Origin: Curvibacter lanceolatus ATCC 14669
GTDB lineage: Bacteria; Pseudomonadota; Gammaproteobacteria; Burkholderiales; Burkholderiaceae_C
Length of the DNA stretch: 64,000 nucleotides
Assembly: GCF_000381265.1 (NCBI RefSeq)
Contig: NZ_KB906258.1
Location: 157,463 to 221,462 of the forward strand
Reading direction: 5' to 3'
The notes under the pieces are model-generated. The model was not told where the DNA came from. It saw nothing but the letters and a program-made list of their open reading frames with translations, and ran no database searches. The position numbers were made by a program, and so were the translations under genes. Of the stretch, positions 18,731 through 27,813 are shown piece after piece (within the stretch, counting starts at the first letter, position 1; every line of letters begins with the position of its first letter).

Positions 18731-20884
18731 GTGGAAGTTTCATTCAGCAAAGAGGTTGAGCAGCTGCGCCTGGGCGCCGGGGCCGAGTTCCATGGCGAGG
18801 GCATCCTGGCCATCACCAAGGGCCTGCTGCAGTCGGGGGTGGCCTACATCGGGGGCTACCAGGGCGCGCCGGTGTCGCACCTGCTCGACGTGATGGTGCA
18901 GGCCCGGCCCTACCTGGATGAGCTGGGCGTGCATGTCGAGGCCTGTTCCAACGAGGCCTCGGCCGCCGCCATGCTGGGCGCCTCCATCCACTACCCGCTG
19001 CGCGGCGCGGTGACCTGGAAGTCCATCGTCGGCACCAATGTGGCCGCCGATGCCTTGTCCAACCTGGCGTCGCCCGGGGTCACCGGCGGGGTGCTGGTGG
19101 TGGTGGGCGAGGACTACGGCGAAGGCGCCAGCGTGATCCAGGAGCGCAGCCATGCCTTTGCCCTCAAATCAGGCCTGCTGCTGCTCGACCCGCGCCCCGA
19201 GCTGGGCCACATGGTGCACCTGGTCGAGCAGGCCTTCTGCCTGTCGGAGGCCTCGAACATGCCGGCCCTGATGGAGCTGCGCATCCGCGCCTGCCACGTC
19301 AAGGGCAGCTTCACGGCGCGTGACAACCTGGCCCCGCCAGTATCGACCCGCGCCCTGATGAGCGACCCGGCCCGCTTCGACTACATGAAGCTGGCCCACC
19401 CGCCGGTGACCTTCCGCCATGAAAAGCTCAAGAGCGAAGAGCGCGTGCCCGCGGCGCGCCACTACATCGTCGAGCACGGCCTCAACGAGCTGCACGAGGG
19501 CCTGCACGCCGACCTGGGCCTGATCGTGCAAGGCGGCCTGTACAACACGCTGATCCGCACCCTGCAGCAGTTCGGGCTGGCCGACGCCCTGGGCGAAAGC
19601 GACATCCCGCTGCTGGTGCTCAATGTGGTGAGCCCGCTGGTGCCCGAACAGCTGATCGGCTTTTGCCAGGGCAAGCGTGCCGTGCTGCTGTTCGAGGAGG
19701 GCCAGCCCGAGTACATCGAGCAGGAGCTGGCCACCCTGCTGCGGCGTCACGGGGTCGATACGCCCCTGCACGGCAAGGACTGGCTGCCCATGGCCGGCGA
19801 ATACAACACCGAGGCCATGGCCACGGGCCTGCGGCCCTTTGTGGCGCGCTACCTGCCGCGGCACGATGCGGGCGAGGCCGAGCGCTGGCTGGCCGACAAC
19901 GCGGCGCGGCGCGCGGCCGTGGCGACCCGCCTGCAGGCGCCGCTGCCCACCCGGCCGCCGGGCTTTTGCATCGGCTGCCCGGAGCGGCCGGTGTTCTCGG
20001 CCCTCAAGCTGGCCCAGCAGCAGACCGGCGCGGTGCACGTGGCGGCCGACATCGGCTGCCACGCCTTTGCCACCTTCGAGCCGTTTTCGATGGGCCACTC
20101 CATCCTGGGCTATGGCATGAGCCTGGCCAGCCGGGCCGGGGTATCGCCCCTGATGCAGCGCCGCTCGCTGGCCATCATGGGCGACGGCGGCTTCTGGCAC
20201 AACGGCCTGCTCACCGGGGTGCAGAGTGCGCTGTTCAACGCCGACGACGCCGTGCTGCTGATCTTCAAGAACGGCTACACCTCGGCCACCGGCACGCAGG
20301 ACATCATCTCCACCCCCGGCGAGGCCGCCAAGGAGGCCGCCGGCGACAAGCAGCAGAGCCTGGTGCACACCGACCAGACCATCGAGAACACCTTGCGCGG
20401 CCTGGGCGTGAAATGGCTGCGCAGCGTGCCCAGCTACGAGGTGTCGACGATGCGCGACACCCTGGTGGAGGCGCTGACCACCCCCTTCGAGGGCCTGAAG
20501 GTGATCGTGGCCGAAGGCGAATGCCAGCTGGAGCGGCAACGCCGCATCAAGCCCTGGATCGCCAGCCTGCTGCAGCGCGGCGAACGCGTGCAACGCGTGA
20601 AGTACGGCGTGGACGAGGACGTGTGCACCGGCGACCACGCCTGCATCCGCCTGTCGGGCTGTCCCACGCTCACCCTCAAGGACAACCCCGACCCGCTGAA
20701 GGTGGACCCGGTGGCCACCGTGATCGACGGCTGCGTGGGCTGCGGCCTGTGCGGCGCCAACGCCCATGCGGCCACGCTGTGCCCCTCGTTCTACCGCGCC
20801 GAGCTGGTGCGCCACCCGCGCTGGCACGAACGTCTGTTGCACCAGTGGCGCGGCCTGTTCACGCGCCGCCTGCTGAAGGCCTGA
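18731..20884 (+). CDS. iorA: Indolepyruvate ferredoxin oxidoreductase, alpha-subunit type
   Basis: 717 aa from GTG 18731, with AAGGAG 10 nt upstream. Pyruvate-ferredoxin-oxidoreductase-like N terminus (KGLLQSGVAYIGGYQGAPVSHLLD). The middle has CIGCPERP. The TPP-binding domain has MGDGGFWHNG. The C-terminal ferredoxin-type region has CTGDHACIRLSGCP and CVGCGLCGANAHAATLCP. The family oxidatively decarboxylates aryl pyruvates from aromatic amino acids to aryl-acyl-CoA. Partner of the next gene (62 bp gap). Probably regulated by the divergent LysR. Confidence 0.88.
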   Translation: MEVSFSKEVEQLRLGAGAEFHGEGILAITKGLLQSGVAYIGGYQGAPVSHLLDVMVQARPYLDELGVHVEACSNEASAAAMLGASIHYPLRGAVTWKSIVGTNVAADALSNLASPGVTGGVLVVVGEDYGEGASVIQERSHAFALKSGLLLLDPRPELGHMVHLVEQAFCLSEASNMPALMELRIRACHVKGSFTARDNLAPPVSTRALMSDPARFDYMKLAHPPVTFRHEKLKSEERVPAARHYIVEHGLNELHEGLHADLGLIVQGGLYNTLIRTLQQFGLADALGESDIPLLVLNVVSPLVPEQLIGFCQGKRAVLLFEEGQPEYIEQELATLLRRHGVDTPLHGKDWLPMAGEYNTEAMATGLRPFVARYLPRHDAGEAERWLADNAARRAAVATRLQAPLPTRPPGFCIGCPERPVFSALKLAQQQTGAVHVAADIGCHAFATFEPFSMGHSILGYGMSLASRAGVSPLMQRRSLAIMGDGGFWHNGLLTGVQSALFNADDAVLLIFKNGYTSATGTQDIISTPGEAAKEAAGDKQQSLVHTDQTIENTLRGLGVKWLRSVPSYEVSTMRDTLVEALTTPFEGLKVIVAEGECQLERQRRIKPWIASLLQRGERVQRVKYGVDEDVCTGDHACIRLSGCPTLTLKDNPDPLKVDPVATVIDGCVGCGLCGANAHAATLCPSFYRAELVRHPRWHERLLHQWRGLFTRRLLKA

Positions 20885-20946
20885 ACGCGGCCCCCCCTCC
20901 TCCCTGCCTCTCCCTGCCCCACCCCTCTTCCCGACCGGACCCTGAC

Positions 20947-22527
20947 ATGCGACGACAAGAACCCATCACCCTGCTGATCTGCGCCCTGGGCGGCGAAGGC
21001 GGCGGCGTGCTCACCGAATGGCTGGTCGACACCGCCCGCCGTGCCGGCTACGCCGCGCAAAGCACCTCCATCCCTGGCGTGGCCCAACGCACCGGCGCCA
21101 CCACCTACTACCTGGAGGTGTTTCCGGTGCCCCTGGCCCAACTGGGCGACAAGCGGCCCGTCTTCAGCCTGAACCCGCTGCCAGGCCGGCTCGATGGCCT
21201 GCTGTCGTCGGAGCTGCTGGAGACCTCGCGCCAGATCGGCCATGGCCTGGTCAGCGCCGAACGCACCCTGGTGATCAGCGCCAGCGGCCGCACCCTGACC
21301 ACGCTGGAGCGCATGCAGCCCGGCGACGGCCGCCACGACAGCGACGAGTTGCAGGCCCTGCTGCGCGAGCACAGCCGGGCCCACCATGTGCTGGACATGT
21401 CGGCGCTGGCCCGTGAGGCGCGCACCGTGGTCAGCGCGGTGATGCTGGGCGCGCTGGCCGGCAGTGGCCTGCTGCCCTTTCAGCGTGCCGACTACGAGGC
21501 CACGGTGCGGGCCGGCGGCGGCCCGGCCGAGGCCAGCCTGCGCGGCTTTGCGCTGGCCCGTGATGAGGTGCAGCGCCAACGCCAGCAACAGGGCCTGCTT
21601 GATGCCTGGTTGCCGGCCAGCCCGCATGCGGATGGGGATACGGACGGGGATGCCGAGACGGTGAGCCCAGCCACTCAGCCGGATCTGCAAGACTTTCCGG
21701 CCACCCTGCACCCCTTGCTGGCACTGGGCCATGCCCGGGTCTGCGATTACCAGAACGCGGCCTACGGCGAGCGCTACCTGCAGCGTCTGCGCACGCTGCT
21801 GGCTGCCGAGCGCGCCGCCGACCCCAGCGCCCGGCACAGCTTTGCCGCCACCCGGGAGGCGGCGCGCTGGCTGGCCTTGTGGATGGCGTTTGACGACCTG
21901 GTGCGCGTGGCCGACCTGAAAAGCCGCGCCAGCCGCCTGCAGCGCGTGCGCGCCGAGGTGCAGGCCCGCGACGACGAGCTGCTCAAGGTGTATGAGCACT
22001 TCAAGCCCGGTGTGCCCGAGATCGCCGGCCTGCTGCCGGCGCCGCTGGCGGCCCGCCTGCTCGCCTGGGACCGCCGCCGCGCCCAGCCCTGGGCCCTGCC
22101 GCTGAAGCTGGGCACGCACACCATCACCGGGCTGCTGGCCTTGCGCGCGGTGGCCCGGCTCAAGGCATGGCGGGTGCACAGCAGCCGCTTTGCCACCGAG
22201 CAGGTGCTGATCGAACAATGGCTGCAAGGCATCCACACCGGCCTGCAGCACAACTGGGCCAACGGCAACGAACTGGCGCAGTGCGGCCGCCTGATCAAGG
22301 GCTATGGCAGCACCCACGAGCGTGGCCAGGAGAACCTGCTGCACATCCTGCGCTACCTGGCGACCGCACCGGCGGACAGCATCGCCGCCGCCCGCCAGGC
22401 GGCCCTGAAAGACGAGGCCGGCCAGGCCCTGGACGCCACCCTGCAGGCCCACGGCGCACCGCCGCGCCCGCTCAAGGAGGTGCCGATCCGCTGGATGAGG
22501 CGCCCGCCGACAACGGCCAGGCCCTGA
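20947..22527 (+). CDS. iorB: Indolepyruvate oxidoreductase beta-subunit type with DUF6537-like C-terminal domain
   Basis: 526 aa from ATG 20947. N-terminal catalytic gamma/beta domain of 2-oxoacid:acceptor oxidoreductases (ICALGGEGGGVLTEWLVD, about 1-200). A long C-terminal extension (about 250-526) resembles the domain found in proteobacterial indolepyruvate oxidoreductases. The large antisense-looking upstream frame is ignored because the motif starts here. Operon partner of iorA. The third gene of the set is a TctC receptor 56 bp downstream. Confidence 0.85.
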   Translation: MRRQEPITLLICALGGEGGGVLTEWLVDTARRAGYAAQSTSIPGVAQRTGATTYYLEVFPVPLAQLGDKRPVFSLNPLPGRLDGLLSSELLETSRQIGHGLVSAERTLVISASGRTLTTLERMQPGDGRHDSDELQALLREHSRAHHVLDMSALAREARTVVSAVMLGALAGSGLLPFQRADYEATVRAGGGPAEASLRGFALARDEVQRQRQQQGLLDAWLPASPHADGDTDGDAETVSPATQPDLQDFPATLHPLLALGHARVCDYQNAAYGERYLQRLRTLLAAERAADPSARHSFAATREAARWLALWMAFDDLVRVADLKSRASRLQRVRAEVQARDDELLKVYEHFKPGVPEIAGLLPAPLAARLLAWDRRRAQPWALPLKLGTHTITGLLALRAVARLKAWRVHSSRFATEQVLIEQWLQGIHTGLQHNWANGNELAQCGRLIKGYGSTHERGQENLLHILRYLATAPADSIAAARQAALKDEAGQALDATLQAHGAPPRPLKEVPIRWMRRPPTTARP

Positions 22528-22583
22528 GCCCACACAGCCCATCCGCGCTCATTGAAAAAACACAACACCACGGAGACAACACC

Positions 22584-23651
22584 ATGACCTCGACACCGCA
22601 CCGCACGCACCGCCCAGGCCCGGGCGCCGCCCCATCCCGCAGACGAAGCAGCCTGCTCTCCCTGATGGCCGGCCTGGGCCTGCCCCTGGCCCTGGCCCTG
22701 TCCATGTCCTTGTCAGGGGGGGCCGCGCAGGCGGCAGCGGGCGGCGATGCCACCGGCTTTCCGGCCAAACCGGTGCGCCTGCTGGTGGGCTACCCCCCAG
22801 GGGGCGTGGCCGACATCATGGCGCGCACCATCGCACCGATCATGGCCGAGGGCCTGAAGCAGCCCGTGCTGGTGGACAACCGGGCCGGCGCCAACGGCAA
22901 CATCGCGGCCGACGCCGCGGCCAAGTCCACGCCAGACGGCTACACCCTGGCCCTGGTCACCACGGGCATCGAGTCGGTCAACCCCTGGCTGTTCGGCAAG
23001 CTGCCCTTCGATGCGCAAAAAGACCTGCAGGCGGTGGGCGCCACGGGGCGGGTGCTGCTGTTCCTGACCACGCGCGCCAGCCTGGCGCCCGACAACGTGA
23101 AAGACTTTGTGGCCCTGGCCCGCAGCAGCCAGCCGCGCCTGTCCTTCGGCTCGGCCGGGGCGGGCAGCACGCCGCACCTGGTGGGCGAGCTGCTCAAACA
23201 GAGTGCGGGCTTCGAGGCGGTGCACGTGCCCTACCGTGGCGCAGCGCCCGCGTTGCAGGACCTGCTGGCCAGCCAGCTGGATTTCTTCATGGACCCGGGC
23301 ATCTCGTTTGCGAACGTGCGCGCCGGCAAACTCAAGATGCTGGCCGTGGCCAGCGCGCGCCGCTCGCCGCTGTTTCCGAACGTGCCCACGCTGGAAGAGT
23401 CGGGCATCAAGGGCGTGGACTACGACACCTGGTTCGGGCTGTACGCGCCCGCGGGCACGCCGCCCGAGGTGGTGGCGCGCCTGAACCAGGAGCTGAACAA
23501 GGCCTTGTCGCAGCCCTCGGTGCAGGAGCGCTTTCGCGAGCTGGGCGGCGAGGCCACACCGGGCACGCCGGCCGAGTTCAAGGCCACGGCGCAGCGGGAG
23601 ATGAAGGTGTTTCCGGGTTTGATCAAGGGCTTGGGGATCAAGGCTGAATGA
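22584..23651 (+). CDS. Bug/TctC family periplasmic solute-binding protein
   Basis: 355 aa from ATG 22584. Signal peptide with twin-Arg-like RRRSS and a hydrophobic core (about 25-50), cleavage near AAQAAA. The mature domain is typical: FPAKPVRLLVGYPPGGVADI, NRAGANGNIAADAAAK, SAGAGSTPHL. Bug receptors are massively expanded in Burkholderiales and bind carboxylates or other small polar ligands. No TctAB membrane genes are nearby, so it is an orphan receptor. Position after iorAB suggests an aromatic acid ligand, weakly. Confidence 0.9.
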   Translation: MTSTPHRTHRPGPGAAPSRRRSSLLSLMAGLGLPLALALSMSLSGGAAQAAAGGDATGFPAKPVRLLVGYPPGGVADIMARTIAPIMAEGLKQPVLVDNRAGANGNIAADAAAKSTPDGYTLALVTTGIESVNPWLFGKLPFDAQKDLQAVGATGRVLLFLTTRASLAPDNVKDFVALARSSQPRLSFGSAGAGSTPHLVGELLKQSAGFEAVHVPYRGAAPALQDLLASQLDFFMDPGISFANVRAGKLKMLAVASARRSPLFPNVPTLEESGIKGVDYDTWFGLYAPAGTPPEVVARLNQELNKALSQPSVQERFRELGGEATPGTPAEFKATAQREMKVFPGLIKGLGIKAE

Positions 23652-23655
23652 AATG

Positions 23656-23978
23656 GCCCCCACGCTCCCTCACTTCGTGTGGTCGCTGCCCCCCGAGGGG
23701 GCCCAGCCCGCCTTGGGGCGGCCCGGCGGCGGGCTGATGTGACCCCCACGGTCGTGCACTTCGTGTGCACTCCCTGCCCCCCAGGGGGGCCCAGCCCGCC
23801 TTGGGGCGGCCCGGCGGCGGGCTGATGCGACCCCCACGGTCGTGCACTTCGTGTCACTCCCTGCCCCCCAAGGGGGCCGCAGGCCGCCTTGGGGCGGCCC
23901 GGCGCCGGCCTGACCACTTCGATTAAGGTCCGTGGCATCAAGAAGGGGGCCTGGTGGCCCCCTCACTTCGTGTCTTTG
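23656..23978. repeat. Tandem array of about 3.5 copies of an ~86-bp intergenic repeat
   Basis: Three near-identical units (about 23656-23741, 23742-23829, 23830-23913) and a fragment (about 23944-23978). Each has CACTTCGTGT, a C-run/G-run hairpin (CCCCCC..GGGGG) and CCTTGGGGCGGCCCGG. Similar short GC-rich units with CTTCGTGT and CCCCCGAGGGGG are common between genes in Comamonadaceae. No protein is encoded. The hairpins may terminate transcription after the TctC gene. Confidence 0.8.
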
Positions 23979-24398
23979 CCTGGTGCGGCCGCGAGACGCG
24001 GGCGCGCTTCGCCCTGTCCTGGCCGTTTTGGAGCGCTGGCTGCAGGCGTGGGGGCAGCTGACGGGTTTGAATCTGGTGTTTTGGCAACGCTGGAGTTCAG
24101 GGTCTAACAGGGATGCGGGTGCCGGGTTGAGGTTATGCACGGGCGGCATGGGATCTGCCGGACTTGGCATTTCTCTTGCATGAGACTTACAACAACAATA
24201 CCGCCCAGCGTGCCGCGGGGGCCACCGGGTGGGTCTGTGGGGTCATCGGGGTGATCCGGCGATGGGCTCGGGGGTTTTCCTGGGTCCGGCTCGGGCGCGG
24301 GTGGCAGAACATTGGCATTGCAAAACGGCAGGGCGGCGCGCGCCACACATGCTGAAAGCCAGGCATCAGGGACTTGTTTTCTTTTCAAGGTTTTTCAC
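23979..24398. other. Non-coding leader region before the chemoreceptor gene
   Basis: I see no credible gene here. It contains the sigma-54-like promoter at 24165-24180 and a weaker one at 24302-24317 (TGGCAGAACATTGGCA). If the first is used, the chemoreceptor mRNA has a leader of about 208 nt. Confidence 0.6.
24165..24180 (+). promoter_or_regulatory. Putative sigma-54 promoter for the chemoreceptor gene
   Basis: TGGCATTTCTCTTGCA matches the -24/-12 consensus TGGCACGN4TTGCA at all but two positions, with the required GG-N10-GC spacing. Predicted start near 24191. Confidence 0.55.
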
Positions 24399-26036
24399 AT
24401 GAGCGCTTTCAAGTCTTTGTCACTCAGCCACCGGCTCAGCCTGGGTTTCGGCAGCGTGCTGGCGCTGTTGCTGGTGGTGGTGGCGGTGGATCAGTGGTCG
24501 GCCAGGGATTTGCATGGGCGGCTGCAGCGCATCACCAGCACCAGCGCCGAAAAGACCCGGCTGATGAACAACATGCTGCAGGACGTGGACTCGCTGGGCC
24601 TGCGGGGCCGCTCGGCGGTGATGCTGTCGGAGAGCGACACCAAGCGCTCGGCCGAGCAGGCCGACAAGCTCAAGGCCACGCTGGACCAGTACCTCCAGCA
24701 GCAGACCGAGCTGGCCACCCTGGCACGCGCCAGCGGCGCCAACGCCGATGAGCTGAAACTGCTGGACGACATCAAGGCGATCGCCGACGCCACCACGCCG
24801 GAGCTGCAGCAGTCGGTGAAGACGGCACTCGAGGGCGACAACGTGGGCGCCTCGATCGCGATGATGAACCGGGTGGAGCCCAGCGAGGTCAAGTGGCGCG
24901 CCCGCCTGAGCGACCTGATCGAATACCAGAACCGCCTCAACCAGGCCGAGGCGCAAGGCGCCGAAGACAGCATGGCCCGCGCCCAGATCACGGCAACCCT
25001 GCTGGTGCTGGCCTCGATCACGGTCGGCGTGCTGGTGGCCTGGCGCATCACGCAAAGCGTCACCGCGCCGATCGGGCGCGCCGTGGTGGTGGCCGAGCGC
25101 ATTGCCGCGGGCGACCTGACCTCGCAGGTGGAGGTGCGCATCCATGACGAAACCGGCCGCCTGCTGGAGGCCATTGCCGCCATGCAGCAACGCCTGCGCG
25201 AACTGGTGGGCGAGATCGGCGGCACCGCCGAATCGATCAAGGACGCCAGTGCCGAGGTGGCCGCCGGCAACCTGGACCTGAGCCAGCGCACCGAAGACGC
25301 CTCGCACAACCTGCAGACGGCCGCCCAGACCCTGACCGATCTGACCCAGATGGTGGGCCACAGCACGGCCTCGGCGCGCGAGGTGAACCGCCTGGCCGCC
25401 ACCGCCTCGACCCGCGCCCGCAGCGGCGGGCAGATGGTGTCGGAGGTGGTGCAGACCATGGAAGGCATCAGCGTGAGCTCACGCAAGATTGCCGACATCG
25501 TGGGTGTGATCGACGGCATTGCCTTCCAGACCAACATCCTGGCACTGAATGCGGCCGTCGAGGCCGCCCGGGCTGGCGAGCAGGGCCGCGGCTTTGCCGT
25601 GGTGGCCAGCGAGGTGCGGCGCCTGGCCGGCCACGCCACCAGCTCATCCAAAGAGATCAAGAGCCTGATCACCGACAGCGTGGAGCGCGTGGCCGTGGGC
25701 GAAGACCTGGTGCGCCGTGCAGGCGAGACCATCAACGAGCTGGTGAGCTCGGTGCAGAACGTGTCCTCGATCATGTCCGAGGTGGCAACCGCGGCCGACG
25801 AGCAGAGTGGCCGCATCGCCGACATCAGCGCCACCGTGGGCAAGCTCGACGAGGTGACGCAGCAGAACGCAGCCCTGGTCGAGGAAAGCGCGGCGGCAGC
25901 CGACAGCCTGCGCGATCAGGCCCATCGGCTGACCGAGATCGTGCACACCTTCCGCCTCAGCCGCGACACACCGGTGGCGGCACCGGCACCGGCACCCGCG
26001 CTGGCGCGCGCCCCGCAGACCTTGCGCCTGAGCTGA
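24399..26036 (+). CDS. Methyl-accepting chemotaxis protein (4-helix-bundle type sensor)
   Basis: 545 aa from ATG 24399. First membrane helix at about 12-35. The periplasmic helical sensor region spans about 36-195 and the second membrane helix about 196-215. HAMP follows, then the cytoplasmic signalling hairpin with the conserved tip [20 protein letters not shown]. The C-terminal Ala/Pro tail lacks a CheR pentapeptide. Guides swimming toward or away from an unknown chemical. Its stop codon directly abuts the stop of convergent glxR. Confidence 0.93.
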   Translation: MSAFKSLSLSHRLSLGFGSVLALLLVVVAVDQWSARDLHGRLQRITSTSAEKTRLMNNMLQDVDSLGLRGRSAVMLSESDTKRSAEQADKLKATLDQYLQQQTELATLARASGANADELKLLDDIKAIADATTPELQQSVKTALEGDNVGASIAMMNRVEPSEVKWRARLSDLIEYQNRLNQAEAQGAEDSMARAQITATLLVLASITVGVLVAWRITQSVTAPIGRAVVVAERIAAGDLTSQVEVRIHDETGRLLEAIAAMQQRLRELVGEIGGTAESIKDASAEVAAGNLDLSQRTEDASHNLQTAAQTLTDLTQMVGHSTASAREVNRLAATASTRARSGGQMVSEVVQTMEGISVSSRKIADIVGVIDGIAFQTNILALNAAVEAARAGEQGRGFAVVASEVRRLAGHATSSSKEIKSLITDSVERVAVGEDLVRRAGETINELVSSVQNVSSIMSEVATAADEQSGRIADISATVGKLDEVTQQNAALVEESAAAADSLRDQAHRLTEIVHTFRLSRDTPVAAPAPAPALARAPQTLRLS

Positions 26037-26942
26037 TCAACCGGGTTTCTGGCCCACTTCGAAGTTCGACAGCCGCTCCAGGGCCTTGACCAGGCCCGAG
26101 TGGTCCCAGGCGGCGCCGCCCTGGGCCACACAGGCGCTGAACAACTGCTGGGCCTGCGCGGTGGCCGGCAAGGCCAGGCCCAGGGCGCGGGCACTGTCCA
26201 GCGCCAGGCCCAGGTCTTTCTGGTGCAGGGCGATGCGAAAGCCTGGCTCGAAGCTGCGGCGGATCATGCGCTCGCCATGCACCTCGAGGATGCGCGAGGC
26301 GGCAAAGCCGCCCATCAAGGCCTGACGCACCTTGGCCGGGTCGGCCCCGGCGCGTGAGGCGAACAGCAAGGCCTCGGCCACCGCCTCGATGTTGAGGGCC
26401 ACCACAATCTGATTGGCCACCTTGGTGGTCTGCCCGGCGCCGTTGGGGCCCACCAGGGTGATGTTCTGCCCCAGCAGCTCGAACAGCGGCCTGGCCCTGG
26501 CAAAGGCAGCCTCGGGCCCGCCCACCATGATCGACAGCGTGCCTTTTTGCGCGCCCACCTCACCGCCCGAGACCGGCGCATCGAGGTACTGACAGCCCAG
26601 CTTGTCGATGCGACGGGCAAAGTCTTGCGTGGGCAGGGGGGCGATCGAGCTCATGTCGATCACCAGCTTGCCGGGGCTCAGGCCCAGGGCCAGGCCGTCG
26701 TCACCGAACAGCACCTGCTCGACATCGGGGGTGTCGGGCAGCATGGTGAAAATGATGTCGGCCCGCTCGGCCACGCCGCGCGCGCTCAGGCATTGGGTGG
26801 CCGAGGTGTCGGCCAGCGCCGCCGGCACCTTGCCGCGGGTGTGCACAAACAGCTGGTGGCCGCCGCGGATCAGGTTCAGGCACATCGGCGTGCCCATGAT
26901 GCCCAGGCCGATGAAGCCGAGTTGAAGCGGTTTTTGAGTCAT
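26037..26942 (-). CDS. glxR: 2-hydroxy-3-oxopropionate (tartronate semialdehyde) reductase
   Basis: 301 aa. N-terminal Rossmann GFIGLGIMGTPMCLNL, substrate motif DAPVSGGEVGAQKGTL and catalytic-Lys region GAGQTTKVANQ, all typical of beta-hydroxyacid dehydrogenases of the GarR/GlxR type. Reduces tartronate semialdehyde to D-glycerate with NAD(P)H. Last gene of gcl-hyi-glxR (46 bp after hyi), which converts glyoxylate from purine/allantoin breakdown into glycerate. Confidence 0.93.
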   Translation of the reverse strand: MTQKPLQLGFIGLGIMGTPMCLNLIRGGHQLFVHTRGKVPAALADTSATQCLSARGVAERADIIFTMLPDTPDVEQVLFGDDGLALGLSPGKLVIDMSSIAPLPTQDFARRIDKLGCQYLDAPVSGGEVGAQKGTLSIMVGGPEAAFARARPLFELLGQNITLVGPNGAGQTTKVANQIVVALNIEAVAEALLFASRAGADPAKVRQALMGGFAASRILEVHGERMIRRSFEPGFRIALHQKDLGLALDSARALGLALPATAQAQQLFSACVAQGGAAWDHSGLVKALERLSNFEVGQKPG

Positions 26943-26987
26943 GAGAGGTCTCCGTTGTCAGGTCGCAGATGATTGAAAGTGGGCCGT

Positions 26988-27764
26988 TCAGGCCATGGCG
27001 CGGCGCCAGCCCAGGCCGGCCAGGGTGTCGGCGGCGGGCTTGTACTCGCAGCCGATCCAGCCCGCGTAGCCCAGTCGGTCGATGTGACGCAGCAGCCAGG
27101 GGTAGTTGATCTCGCCCGTGCCGGGCTCGTGCCGGCCAGGGTTGTCGGCCAGCTGGATGTGGCCGATGCGCGGCAGGGCCCGTTGCAGCGTGGCCGCCAG
27201 TTCGCCCTCCACGCGCTGGGCGTGGTAGATGTCGTACTGCACGAACAGGTTGTCGGCCCCGACCTCGTCGAGCAGGGCCAGGGCCTGGTCGGTGCGGGTG
27301 AGGTAGAAGCCCGGGATGTCGAAGGGGTTGATGGGCTCGATCAACAGGCGCAGCCCGGCCTGGCGCAGCGCGCCAGCCGCAAAGCGCAGGTTGCTCACCA
27401 GGGTCTGGTGCAGCAGCGGCTCGGCCACGCCGGCCGGCGCCTTGCCGGCCAGGCAGTTGAGCTGCGGCACGCCCAGCGCCTGGGCATAGGCCAGGGCCTG
27501 GCCCACGCCGGCCCGGAACTCGGCCACCCGGGTCGGGTCGCAGGCGATGCCGCGCTCGCCCGCATCCCAGTCGCCGGCCGGCAGGTTGTGCAGCACCAGC
27601 TGCAGCCGGTGCTGATCGAGGCGAGAGCGGATCTCGTGCGCCTCGTAGGCGTAGGGGAACAGAAATTCGACGGCCTCGAAGCCGGCGTTCGCCGCGGCTT
27701 CAAAACGGTCCAGAAAAGGCCGTTCGGTGAACAGCATGGTGAGGTTGGCAGCAAAGCGGGGCAT
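26988..27764 (-). CDS. hyi: Hydroxypyruvate isomerase
   Basis: 258 aa from ATG 27764 (MPRFAANLTMLFTERPF). Xylose-isomerase-like TIM barrel with conserved EPINPFDIPGFYL, QYDIYHAQRVEG and GHIQLADNPGRHEPGTGEINY. Interconverts hydroxypyruvate and tartronate semialdehyde. Middle gene of the gcl operon, 49 bp after gcl. Confidence 0.94.
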   Translation of the reverse strand: MPRFAANLTMLFTERPFLDRFEAAANAGFEAVEFLFPYAYEAHEIRSRLDQHRLQLVLHNLPAGDWDAGERGIACDPTRVAEFRAGVGQALAYAQALGVPQLNCLAGKAPAGVAEPLLHQTLVSNLRFAAGALRQAGLRLLIEPINPFDIPGFYLTRTDQALALLDEVGADNLFVQYDIYHAQRVEGELAATLQRALPRIGHIQLADNPGRHEPGTGEINYPWLLRHIDRLGYAGWIGCEYKPAADTLAGLGWRRAMA

Positions 27765-27813
27765 GGGTGGGCTCTCCCTGAAGATTGGACAAAAACAGAC
27801 GGCCGGGGGGCGC

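Noticed and set aside
23656..23978. CRISPR array
   Set aside because: Units are adjacent without unique spacers, are about 86 bp long, and no cas gene is near.
24164..24355. Possible 63-residue gene before the chemoreceptor
   Set aside because: No domain, poor codon pattern, and it overlaps the predicted sigma-54 promoter.
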